Shown here: in pieces, positions 25,890-33,503 of the stretch
Layout of the letters: every line of letters begins with the position of its first letter
Position numbering within the stretch: the stretch's first letter is position 1
Source: Melittangium boletus DSM 14713
Lineage (GTDB): Bacteria; Myxococcota; Myxococcia; Myxococcales; Myxococcaceae
Length of the DNA stretch: 64,000 nt
Assembly: GCF_002305855.1 (NCBI RefSeq)
Contig: NZ_CP022163.1
Coordinates: 7,383,765 to 7,447,764 of the forward strand
Reading direction: 5' to 3'
Made by a program: the position numbers and the translations under genes
Notes under the pieces: generated by a model
The model's database searches: none
What the model was told of the DNA's origin: nothing
What the model saw: only the letters and a program-made list of their open reading frames with translations

Positions 25890-27356
25890 ATGAAGGGCTG
25901 GGACCTGACGCTCGACCTCCGCGCTCCATCGCCGACGCCCCTCTTTGTCCGCATCGCCCGCGCGCTCGAGGGGGACATCCGCCGCGGTCGCCTCCCGCCC
26001 GGCGCTCCACTGCCGGGAAGCCGTACCCTCGCGGAGTCCCTGGGGGTGCATCGCAACACGGTGCTCGCCGCCTACCGCGAGTTGGAGACGCAGGGGTGGA
26101 TCGTCACCTCGGCGGCACGGGCCACCTACGTCTCGCCCACACTGCCGGACGTGCCCGCCCACCCCAGCGCCGGAGTCCCCCGGGAGACCTTGCCCACGCA
26201 GGTGGGCTTCGCGCTCCCGACCACGCCCTCGCGCCGCGTGCGCCTCGAGCCGTCACGCCACACGCTCGTCTTGGCGGGTGGCGTCCCCGACGTCCGGCTC
26301 GTCCCCTCGGCCCTCCTCGCCCGGGCCTACCGCCGGGCGCTGAAGCTGGAGGGCAGGAGGCTGCTCGACTACGGCGATGCCCGTGGCCACCCGCGCCTGC
26401 GCGCCGCGCTCGCCGGGATGCTCTCTTCCGTGCGTGGGCTCGCCGTGGGCGCGGACGATCTGCTCATCACCCGGGGCAGCCAGGGGGCGGTGGATCTGGT
26501 GGCGCGCACCCTGGTGACGCCCGGGGAGACGGTGGCGGTGGAGGGACTGGGATACCGTCCCGCCTGGCATGCGCTCCAGCTCGCCGGGGCCCGCCTCGCG
26601 CCCCTCCCGGTGGACGGGGAGGGCCTGCGAGTGGATGCGCTCGAGGCCCTTTCCCGGCGTACGCCGGTGCGCGCGGTGTACCTCACCCCCCATCACCATT
26701 ACCCCACCACCGTGACGCTCTCCCCGGCACGGCGACTCGCGCTGCTGGCCTGGGCCCGCGAGCACCGCGTGGCCCTCATCGAGGACGACTACGATCACGA
26801 GTTCCACTACGAGGGCCGCCCCGTCCTGCCGCTCGCGAGCGCGGACCGGGACGGGCTGGTGCTGTACGTGGGCACGCTGTCCAAGGTGCTGGCGCCGAGC
26901 CTGCGCCTGGGATTCCTGGCCGCGCCGCGCCCCTTCCTGGAGCATGCGCTGGGAGTGCGCGAGGCGGTGGACCGGCAGGGGGATAGCGCCTTGGAGGCCG
27001 CGGTGGCCGAGCTGCTGGAGGAAGGGGAGGTGCAGCGTCACGTACGCAAGATGCGTGGCATCTACCAGGAGCGGCGCGATGCCCTGGTGGAAGCGCTGGG
27101 GAAGACCCTGGCGGGGGCGCTCTCCGTTTCGCCTCCCGCCGGGGGAATGGCCCTGTGGGCACATTGTGCGCCGGAGGTGGACGCGGACGCCTGGGCCCAG
27201 GCGGGGCTCGGGGAGGGCGTGGGCTTCAGTCCGGGGAGTGTCTACAGCTTCGACAATCGCCCCGTCCCCGCCGTGCGGCTCGGCTTCGCCGCCCTGAAGG
27301 AGTCCGAGCTCACCGAGGCGGTGCGCCGCATGGCGCGCGCGCTCCCGGGGCGTTGA
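25890..27356 (+). CDS. MocR/PdxR-family regulator (GntR DNA-binding plus aminotransferase-like domain)
   Basis: 488 residues. The N-terminal winged helix (PLFVRIARALEGDIRRGRLP, GSRTLAESLGVHRNTVLAAYR) joins a fold-type I aminotransferase domain with LITRGSQGAVDLVARTL, LIEDDYDHEFHYEGRP and the PLP lysine in YVGTLSKVLAPSLRLGFL. MocR proteins sense PLP or an amine through this domain. The adjacent divergent PPOX gene is the probable target. The ATG at 25890 fits the family start; longer frames upstream run through the operator. Confidence 0.9.
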   Translation: MKGWDLTLDLRAPSPTPLFVRIARALEGDIRRGRLPPGAPLPGSRTLAESLGVHRNTVLAAYRELETQGWIVTSAARATYVSPTLPDVPAHPSAGVPRETLPTQVGFALPTTPSRRVRLEPSRHTLVLAGGVPDVRLVPSALLARAYRRALKLEGRRLLDYGDARGHPRLRAALAGMLSSVRGLAVGADDLLITRGSQGAVDLVARTLVTPGETVAVEGLGYRPAWHALQLAGARLAPLPVDGEGLRVDALEALSRRTPVRAVYLTPHHHYPTTVTLSPARRLALLAWAREHRVALIEDDYDHEFHYEGRPVLPLASADRDGLVLYVGTLSKVLAPSLRLGFLAAPRPFLEHALGVREAVDRQGDSALEAAVAELLEEGEVQRHVRKMRGIYQERRDALVEALGKTLAGALSVSPPAGGMALWAHCAPEVDADAWAQAGLGEGVGFSPGSVYSFDNRPVPAVRLGFAALKESELTEAVRRMARALPGR

Positions 27357-27371
27357 GCGAGCCGACGAGTC

Positions 27372-28139
27372 TCAAGGGGTGGAGGAGCGCCCGCCGATCT
27401 CCGGGAAGCGCGCGTAGGCCCGTTTGAGCGCGTCCAGGTGGGCGGGGTTGTCGAGGTCAAGCGGCGCCTCGGTAAGTTGCACGACCCACCCGTCCGTCGC
27501 GGTACGCCGTGCGCGCGAAAGCAACTCCGCATCCCGGGCGGGGTCCGGAAAGCCGATGGCTCGTGCGGCGGCGGCGGACCAGTAGTTCAGCCACCCGAGG
27601 CGATGCGGAATCTCAGGCGAGCGCATGGCACTAGGGGACTTGAGCACCGGTAGCCCTCGGGGAGGCGGCTCCAGGTCGTCTGGCCGATTCTTCGTCTGGC
27701 GGACGATATCCACCCCTGCTCTGAAGGGTGTTGCGTGTCCCCAGAACGCGCGAGCACCCTCCGCTATGGCCTCCAGCACCGCCGCTGCTGCCGCGATGCC
27801 GTCCACGGTCAGAGGCAACACCGCATGAATATCAAGCTGGGCTTGACCACCCGGCGAGCTGCCCGCCGGTAGTTCCAATCCAGTCACCGTGACCCGGAAG
27901 TCATCATCCCCGTTGCGGAGGAGCGGAAACCCACGCCCGTTTGGCCTCCCTCGGGCGAGAAATGCCTCGCGCTGCGGTACTGGGATGCGCTTCCCCTCGC
28001 TAGAAATCGTCCACTCCAGGCGCAAGCCAGGGAGCGCGCGCTCCATTCCATGAACAACAGCCAAAGGGCGGCCATCGTTGCTCGTGATTGCAGGTGCATA
28101 GACGATAATGGCAATTTCATTTTCTTGTGTGGCTGGCAT
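27372..28139 (-). CDS. Putative immunity protein of toxin cassette 1 (DUF5953-like)
   Basis: 255 residues, no signal peptide, so cytoplasmic. It starts one base after the toxin stop. Its C-terminal half (from VDIVRQTKNRPDDLEPPP through PEIPHRLGWLNYWSAAA to LTEAPLDLDNPAHLDALKRA) is close to the partner in cassette 2, while the N-terminal half differs much more, for example ISSEGKRIPVPQREAFLARG against VSDDHQFISLPQRDRWLAQA. I recall this family as myxobacterial DUF5953. Pairing directly after a nuclease-like lipoprotein argues for immunity; no activity is proven. Confidence 0.72.
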   Translation of the reverse strand: MPATQENEIAIIVYAPAITSNDGRPLAVVHGMERALPGLRLEWTISSEGKRIPVPQREAFLARGRPNGRGFPLLRNGDDDFRVTVTGLELPAGSSPGGQAQLDIHAVLPLTVDGIAAAAAVLEAIAEGARAFWGHATPFRAGVDIVRQTKNRPDDLEPPPRGLPVLKSPSAMRSPEIPHRLGWLNYWSAAAARAIGFPDPARDAELLSRARRTATDGWVVQLTEAPLDLDNPAHLDALKRAYARFPEIGGRSSTP

Positions 28140-28140
28140 C

Positions 28141-29070
28141 TCAGCACCACTCCATGACTTCGATAAGTCCCTTGAGTTCTGGGTCCGCGAGTTCCAGCGC
28201 GAGTTTGTGCGCGGGGCTCAGCACGCCGACCCCGAAGTTAAATTCACAAGCAAGAGCGAGGGCGCGCTCATGCCGCAACTTTTCCACCTGACTCTCGACC
28301 ACGATTTCTCGAAGGTCGGGCGGGTACGTGTCGAAATTGTCGGTCTTGATCTCCCAGAGCGTGCGCGTAGCCAATTGCAGTGCGTCGAAGTTCTTCCCAT
28401 TCACGAACACATCCCCGCCGGGGAAACTGTTGTTCGGAATTCTGTCGGCGCACTTGTTGTGCAGTTTATTACCGCCAAGGTGGTACGGCACTGGGATGGG
28501 CTCGCACCTGCTGCGGTCTCGCTCCGAGGTCTCGGGTGGCTCCAGAGGAGGGAAATCCGGTCCTTTAGGCTCCGGCTTGGGCCTTTTTTTCGGCGAGGGT
28601 TTCTGAGGGGCGGGCGCTGTTTCAGGCACGGGCCGCGTTTCAGGCGCGGGCCTTGCCTCGGGTCGGCGCCCACTCAGTTCATACGCATCCAGGGCCTCGT
28701 TGATGGCGAATCCCACCACCACCACGCCCGCGACGATGACCGTTCCCATGATGATCTCCGGCGCCGCCAAGACACAGAGTCCGACGCCCACGGCAGCGGC
28801 ACCGGCAGAGGCCACCGCGCATCGTGCCGTGATGTCGTGAAACTCGATCCGATCATGGTCGAGGGCATGAAAGCACCGCTCCGCCAGCACGGGCCAGGGC
28901 TCGGAAGCTTCACGGACGGCACACCGTCCCCCATCCGTCCAGGGCAGCGTCGCCGCTCGCTGGAGATTGGCGAGCCTCGGGTTACGGGCCGCTGGCTCCC
29001 TTGGGCTCGGAGCTGACGTAGCGCAGGCCGAGACAAGGAGCAGAAGCGAGATGCACGCTGGGAGACGCAG
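28141..29070 (-). CDS. Polymorphic toxin lipoprotein 1 (DUF6310-like, SitA-like), CTG start
   Basis: 309 residues if translation starts at the CTG at 29070, which has AGGAGG eight bases upstream. The only alternative in frame is a GTG at 28890 that would lose the signal. The order is: lipoprotein signal with LLLLVSAC (Cys16), linker, hydrophobic stretch near 85-124, Pro/Lys-rich linker 135-180, then a nuclease-like end. Asp229 in GKNFDAL and Glu240-x-Lys242 in LWEIKTDN fit a PD-(D/E)xK core. The first 240 residues match toxin 2 except R49/Q49; the last 69 differ at about half the positions. Probably a kin-discrimination toxin; delivery by outer-membrane exchange is inference. Confidence 0.75.
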   Translation of the reverse strand: MRLPACISLLLLVSACATSAPSPREPAARNPRLANLQRAATLPWTDGGRCAVREASEPWPVLAERCFHALDHDRIEFHDITARCAVASAGAAAVGVGLCVLAAPEIIMGTVIVAGVVVVGFAINEALDAYELSGRRPEARPAPETRPVPETAPAPQKPSPKKRPKPEPKGPDFPPLEPPETSERDRSRCEPIPVPYHLGGNKLHNKCADRIPNNSFPGGDVFVNGKNFDALQLATRTLWEIKTDNFDTYPPDLREIVVESQVEKLRHERALALACEFNFGVGVLSPAHKLALELADPELKGLIEVMEWC

Positions 29071-29126
29071 TTGCGGATCCTCCTGTCAGGCCAGGACCGA
29101 ATGGATCCTGTCCCTGGAGTATGTCA
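28351..29126 (-). repeat. Near-identical 776-bp direct repeat, copy 1
   Basis: This copy and 32728-33503 (offset 4377) match base for base apart from one difference noticed, C28925 against T33302. It covers the ribosome site, the CTG start and codons 1-240 of the toxin plus 56 bases of leader. It stops exactly after the Glu240 codon. Confidence 0.9.
29079..29084 (-). promoter_or_regulatory. Shine-Dalgarno that points to the CTG start of toxin 1
   Basis: AGGAGG on the minus strand stands eight bases before a CTG codon and no ATG, GTG or TTG is suitably placed in the toxin frame. An in-frame TGA lies just upstream. Confidence 0.65.
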
Positions 29127-29447
29127 CCCCAAGCAGGACGCGCTGTTACCCGCTATCGCCTTGATTTCCCTCGGGTTCGTCATCCTGCTTCGCCCCACGC
29201 CGTTCCCCCGTGCGCAGCCTCCAACCCCGCGGGAGGGTCACACTGGGGGCACATGCGGCCCCCTCCCTTCCCATCTTCGGCCATCTCCGTGCCGGGCGGC
29301 TGTCGGCTGGCGACCTCCTACGCGCGGGGCTTGCCGCGTTGACTCTGGCGCTTCTTGAGCGTTTCGAACAGGGTGATAACCGGCAGCCTACAGGCGAGCG
29401 CACGAGGATTGGATGCCCCTTACCCGTCCTGGTACGTTGTCCCCTCC
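29127..29447. other. Intergenic region between toxin 1 and the DUF2381 gene
   Basis: About 320 bases hold the divergent leaders of toxin 1 (minus) and the DUF2381 protein (plus). A TTGACT hexamer near 29338 could be part of a plus-strand promoter but I see no matching -10. No convincing gene; short frames on both strands lack family features. Confidence 0.4.
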
Positions 29448-30380
29448 ATGCGCATTCTCCAACTTCTCAGGTGTGGTCTGCTTCTCGTCCTGCTGGCCTC
29501 CCCGGCACTGGCCAGGGATGAGGCAGAAAAGCTCACGATTCGGACCCTCAAGGTGCCGGCCCATCCAGGCCAGGAGGCGTCGCCCATTTACGTTTCCTGG
29601 CAGGTGGCGAGCGTCCTCCGCTTCGAGCAGGACGTCGATCCGGCGAAGACAAGGCTCTTGGCGTGGGAGGGGCGGTTCGAGCCCCTGCTCGTGGGACGCA
29701 AGAAGGTGGTTATCGAGCCGCTGCGTGACCTCGACAGCGGCGAGGCGCTGCCCCTGCTGGTGACGCTCGTTGATGGGACGGAGTTCACGTTCCGTGTGAA
29801 GCCCAAGAGCCGTGAGGATTGGGGATGGATTGACTATCAGGTCAACGTGTTCAAGGACACCAACAGCTACAACGTGATCCTCTCGTCCCTCTATGACTCG
29901 CTCAACCGCGAGCGCAAGCTGAGCGAGGAGAACGAGCGGTTCAAGAAGGAAGAGAACTCCGTCGATCACGCGCTCGCAACGCTGCTCGCGAACGGCGAGG
30001 TGAAGAAGACGCCGTTTCGGCGCGTGAAGGTCGTCCGCCCGAAAAACGAAGACATGGACATGGTCGTCGAACTCTTCGCAGGACCCGGCAAAGCGGCAGT
30101 CGTAGTTACCCTGACGAACACCTACTATGGCGGGCCGTGGGCGTTCGACGGCGCCTACCTGACCCGCGACTTCACTAGCTACACGGCTCGACCCTTCGCG
30201 CTTCGCATGGACCGGAACGAGATCGTTCCCGGTCAGTCGGGAAGGATCGCAGTCGTTGTGGACAAGAGCGCCTTCGAAATGGAAGGCGGGCAGCTCGCCG
30301 ATTTGGCCCTCCAGATCTTCCGTGGGGACGGTCTCCTACAGGTGGCCGTGGCGATGGATCACACGCTCGTTCGGAAGTAG
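29448..30380 (+). CDS. DUF2381-like secreted protein
   Basis: 310 residues. Signal peptide LLLVLLASPALA, then a predicted beta-rich domain (VSWQVASVLRFEQDVDPAKT, FEPLLVGRKKVVIEPLRDL), a short coiled coil (DSLNRERKLSEENERFKKEE) and a second beta domain with VVVTLTNTYYGGPWAFDGAY. This is the layout of the Myxococcales-restricted DUF2381 family, which has many paralogues, often next to a lipoprotein or Ser/Thr kinase. Function unknown, periplasmic or surface. The ATG at 29448 is the one that gives a signal peptide. Confidence 0.8.
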   Translation: MRILQLLRCGLLLVLLASPALARDEAEKLTIRTLKVPAHPGQEASPIYVSWQVASVLRFEQDVDPAKTRLLAWEGRFEPLLVGRKKVVIEPLRDLDSGEALPLLVTLVDGTEFTFRVKPKSREDWGWIDYQVNVFKDTNSYNVILSSLYDSLNRERKLSEENERFKKEENSVDHALATLLANGEVKKTPFRRVKVVRPKNEDMDMVVELFAGPGKAAVVVTLTNTYYGGPWAFDGAYLTRDFTSYTARPFALRMDRNEIVPGQSGRIAVVVDKSAFEMEGGQLADLALQIFRGDGLLQVAVAMDHTLVRK

Positions 30381-30391
30381 AAGTGCCGCTC

Positions 30392-30883
30392 ATGCCCAAC
30401 GTCAAAGCTCTCTTGCTCAGCTCTACCGCTCTGCTTACTGCCTCCTCCGGTTGCACCACGACCGGCGGAGTGTCGCTGCGCCCCGACGGCAGTCCGGGTC
30501 CGCAGGAGTGCCCAGAGGAATCAAAGAAGGCGATGCGCTACATGAAACTGCGCGTTGGGGATAGCGCGCTGCTCGATCTCGACGCGAACCAGGTCGGGAG
30601 TCGGCGCGTCACGCTCTACGACGGATCGATTGAGAGCGTCTTGAGAGAGGAGTTCGGTCCGCTCGGAGTGACGAGCCGCTTGTATGGGCAGGTCTGGACG
30701 AGCGGTCCTCAAGTGGTGATCCGGTACTACGAAGCGCAGGCACCGGACGGTGATAAAGTTCCCATCTGCGCGGTGGCGCGGCTCGGCGATGACCAAATGC
30801 GGAAGCGGCCCGAGTCGAAGCCGGGAACCGCCATCCTCGACAGCTCTGTCGCAGCGGCGTTCATTGTCGATGCGTTCCGGTAG
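30392..30883 (+). CDS. Lipoprotein paired with the DUF2381 gene
   Basis: 163 residues. Lipobox TASSGC at Cys23, then a soluble beta-rich domain (MRYMKLRVGDSALLDLDANQ, VTLYDGSIESVLREEFGPLG, TSGPQVVIRYYEAQAPDGDK) and a C-terminal segment AAAFIVDAFR. It begins 12 bases after the DUF2381 stop, so the two are an operon. No family is recalled with confidence. A GTG nine bases earlier could also start it. Confidence 0.75.
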   Translation: MPNVKALLLSSTALLTASSGCTTTGGVSLRPDGSPGPQECPEESKKAMRYMKLRVGDSALLDLDANQVGSRRVTLYDGSIESVLREEFGPLGVTSRLYGQVWTSGPQVVIRYYEAQAPDGDKVPICAVARLGDDQMRKRPESKPGTAILDSSVAAAFIVDAFR

Positions 30884-31007
30884 CAGCGCACTCGCTCGGT
30901 CAACCACGCCACCATTTCTTCCCGTGTGGGGGCAGCCGCGCCAGTCCGCAGCTTCACTCGGATTCGTTGATGACGTGCGCTGTGCTGTCGCATGAGCGAG
31001 CCACGAG

Positions 31008-31714
31008 CTATCCTGGGAGAGCGCCTTTGCCCAGGTTGCAGGTGGCACAAAGCGTTTGAAGATTATCCAGGGTTGTCTCGCCCCCGAGGCTCCAAGCGAG
31101 GATATGGTCCACATGAAGCTGGACTTGGGGGGTTGTCGCCGGACTTGCACCGCATGAGCGACACGAAAAACGGTCCTGCTGGAGTCTCCGAAATCGGAGA
31201 CGGAGTGAAGGGTCCCTCGAGTCCTCCTCATCGGATGGATTGTGGCGATAGGGCCGCTGCTAGCCCCATCGTCGTTCAGAGCATTCGCGAACTCTTCGAA
31301 TGCACTCAGAGCGGCGCTCCATGTGCCGAATCGACGCCGATACGGGGACTGCGAAATCGTTGAGGGGGGCAGACTGAGTTCACGCCTACGCGGCTGTCTT
31401 CCGTAATAAATCCAGAGCTGGAGGAGGTTTTCGAAGAGCAGCGCGTCGCTCAGATCGACTTCGTTCGCAACTTCAAGACCGGCCACTTTCAGCGCCTTGT
31501 TCCAGGAGCCGAAGTGAGCACTGACGGTTGAGTCGTCGTAGGTGCCCAGGCGTCGGCACTCCTTCTGTCCTACCGTCGCCTTGCCGAGTTCACCGGCCAC
31601 ACGTCGAAGGTCAGTAAGCAATTGGTCATCAGTCACTGCTTGGCCGGATACTCGTGAAAGTTTGAAGCTCTCTTTTCCATGTCGGTACGTGGCAGAGCAT
31701 GGTGAAACTATCAC
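31008..31714 (-). pseudogene. HNH endonuclease with HNH-associated repeats, frameshifted
   Basis: One frame codes, from a GTG near 31714, for two HNH-associated repeats (DLRRVAGELGKATVGQKECR with HFGSWNKALKVAGLEV, and LWIYYGRQPRRRELSLPPST with FGTWSAALSAFEEFANAL). The C-terminal HNH domain is intact but in a different frame: RFSCRSCGASPAT, LHVDHILAWSLGGETTLDNL and TLCATCNLGKGAL, ending at a TAG at 31008. The switch lies between about 31200 and 31262. So the gene is broken by a small indel, or the read has an error. It follows immunity gene 2 by about 44 bases on the same strand. Confidence 0.75.
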
Positions 31715-31757
31715 CAGCGCGTGAATGTCCCACAGAGTGCGTGGTGAATAAAGTGGC

Positions 31758-32516
31758 TCAAAGAGTGGAGCGCCCGCCAATCTCCGGGAAACGCTCGTAG
31801 GCCCGTTTGAGCGCGCCCAGGTGCTCGGGGTTGTCCAAGTCGAGTGGCGCCTCGGTGAGGCTGACAATCCACCCGCCCGTCGCGGTACGCCGTGCGCGCG
31901 AGAGCAGGTCCGCATCGCGGGCGGCGTCCGGGAATCCAATGGCCTGTGCCGCAGCGGCCGACCAGTAGTTTAGCCACCCCAGACGATGCGGAATCTCAGG
32001 CGAGTGCATGGCACCAGGGGACTTGATCTCTGGCAGCCCACGGGGAGGCGGCTCCAGGTCGTCTGGCCGATTCTTCGTTTGGCGCACGATGTCCACGCTT
32101 GCACTAAATGGTGTGGCATGACCCCAGTAGGCGTGCGCTCCCTCTGCTACGGCTTCCAGCACATCCGCCGCCGCCGCGCTCCCTACGGCGTCCAGTGGCA
32201 GTTGCGCATGAACTTCAAACAGTGCTTGGCCTCCTGGGCCAAACATGGCTGGGAGTTCCAATCCGGAGATCATCACGGGATAATGTTCGTCATTGTTGCA
32301 AACGAGAGGAAACCCCCCGTTTCTCCTAGCCTGAGCGAGCCACCTGTCACGCTGTGGCAGAGAAATGAATTGATGGTCATCAGAAACGGTCCAACCCAGG
32401 CGCAATCCAGGGAGTGCGCGCTCCATTCCATGGACCGCAGATGCAGGACGACCGTCGTCGCTCACGAGCGCGGGCGCATAGGCGATGATGGTCATTTTTT
32501 TCCGCTTGTCCGTCAT
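31758..32516 (-). CDS. Putative immunity protein of toxin cassette 2 (DUF5953-like)
   Basis: 252 residues from an ATG at 32516, one base after the stop of toxin 2, the same junction as in cassette 1. It begins MTDKRKKMTIIAYAPALVSD, has no signal peptide, and shares the well-conserved C-terminal half with partner 1 (RQTKNRPDDLEPPPRGLP, RLGWLNYWSAAAAQAIGFP). The central 40-120 region is diverged. The DNA of the conserved half is clearly less alike than the 776-bp toxin repeat, so the duplication is older than that repeat suggests. Confidence 0.72.
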   Translation of the reverse strand: MTDKRKKMTIIAYAPALVSDDGRPASAVHGMERALPGLRLGWTVSDDHQFISLPQRDRWLAQARRNGGFPLVCNNDEHYPVMISGLELPAMFGPGGQALFEVHAQLPLDAVGSAAAADVLEAVAEGAHAYWGHATPFSASVDIVRQTKNRPDDLEPPPRGLPEIKSPGAMHSPEIPHRLGWLNYWSAAAAQAIGFPDAARDADLLSRARRTATGGWIVSLTEAPLDLDNPEHLGALKRAYERFPEIGGRSTL

Positions 32517-32517
32517 T

Positions 32518-33447
32518 TCAACACCAGCCCATGATATCAATGAGACCCTTGAATTCCGCAGCCTCGTCTTCCAGTGCTTTCTTGTGCGCTTCGCTGCGAA
32601 CGCCGATTCGGAAGTTGAATCCGCAGGCCGCCGCGAGGGCCCGCTCACGCCGTGCTTCCTCTAGCTGCTTGTTGATTTCGACTTGAATAACGAAAGGATT
32701 ATACTCTTCGATGTCGTTGGTTTTCACCTCCCAGAGCGTGCGCGTAGCCAATTGCAGTGCGTCGAAGTTCTTCCCATTCACGAACACATCCCCGCCGGGG
32801 AAACTGTTGTTCGGAATTCTGTCGGCGCACTTGTTGTGCAGTTTATTACCGCCAAGGTGGTACGGCACTGGGATGGGCTCGCACCTGCTGCGGTCTCGCT
32901 CCGAGGTCTCGGGTGGCTCCAGAGGAGGGAAATCCGGTCCTTTAGGCTCCGGCTTGGGCCTTTTTTTCGGCGAGGGTTTCTGAGGGGCGGGCGCTGTTTC
33001 AGGCACGGGCCGCGTTTCAGGCGCGGGCCTTGCCTCGGGTCGGCGCCCACTCAGTTCATACGCATCCAGGGCCTCGTTGATGGCGAATCCCACCACCACC
33101 ACGCCCGCGACGATGACCGTTCCCATGATGATCTCCGGCGCCGCCAAGACACAGAGTCCGACGCCCACGGCAGCGGCACCGGCAGAGGCCACCGCGCATC
33201 GTGCCGTGATGTCGTGAAACTCGATCCGATCATGGTCGAGGGCATGAAAGCACCGCTCCGCCAGCACGGGCCAGGGCTCGGAAGCTTCACGGACGGCACA
33301 CTGTCCCCCATCCGTCCAGGGCAGCGTCGCCGCTCGCTGGAGATTGGCGAGCCTCGGGTTACGGGCCGCTGGCTCCCTTGGGCTCGGAGCTGACGTAGCG
33401 CAGGCCGAGACAAGGAGCAGAAGCGAGATGCACGCTGGGAGACGCAG
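32518..33447 (-). CDS. Polymorphic toxin lipoprotein 2 (DUF6310-like, SitA-like), CTG start
   Basis: 309 residues from a CTG at 33447 with the same upstream AGGAGG as copy 1. The first 240 residues, including lipobox LLLLVSAC, hydrophobic stretch, Pro/Lys linker and GGDVFVNGKNFDAL, equal toxin 1 except Gln49 for Arg49. From Glu240 on the tail is different but of the same length: VKTNDIEEYNPFVIQVEINK, then LEEARRERALAAACGFNF. Lys242 and the WC ending are kept, so the nuclease core should still work with altered recognition by the immunity partner. Function is inferred as for toxin 1. Confidence 0.75.
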   Translation of the reverse strand: MRLPACISLLLLVSACATSAPSPREPAARNPRLANLQRAATLPWTDGGQCAVREASEPWPVLAERCFHALDHDRIEFHDITARCAVASAGAAAVGVGLCVLAAPEIIMGTVIVAGVVVVGFAINEALDAYELSGRRPEARPAPETRPVPETAPAPQKPSPKKRPKPEPKGPDFPPLEPPETSERDRSRCEPIPVPYHLGGNKLHNKCADRIPNNSFPGGDVFVNGKNFDALQLATRTLWEVKTNDIEEYNPFVIQVEINKQLEEARRERALAAACGFNFRIGVRSEAHKKALEDEAAEFKGLIDIMGWC

Positions 33448-33503
33448 TTGCGGATCCTCCTGTCAGGCCAGGACCGAATGGATCCTGTCCCTGGAGTATG
33501 TCA
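32728..33503 (-). repeat. Near-identical 776-bp direct repeat, copy 2
   Basis: Second copy of the toxin head repeat (see 28351). The left edge is inside the toxin gene after codon 240. The right edge at 33503 is where an older coding remnant is cut. Confidence 0.9.
33456..33461 (-). promoter_or_regulatory. Shine-Dalgarno for the CTG start of toxin 2
   Basis: AGGAGG on the minus strand, eight bases before the CTG at 33447, identical to copy 1. Confidence 0.6.

Noticed and set aside
28141..28890. Toxin 1 as a 249-residue cytoplasmic protein from the GTG at 28890
   Set aside because: The frame upstream is open, codes a good lipoprotein signal and has an ideal ribosome site before a CTG; the short form has none.
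30727..31050. Small minus-strand ORF containing TREEMVAWLTERVRCYR
   Set aside because: It overlaps about 150 bases of the lipoprotein gene on the other strand and part of the broken HNH gene; no ribosome site or family support.
30521..31939. A single 472-residue minus-strand protein
   Set aside because: Only its middle carries HNH-associated repeats; the HNH domain itself is in another frame and the ends overlap the immunity gene and the lipoprotein gene in antisense.
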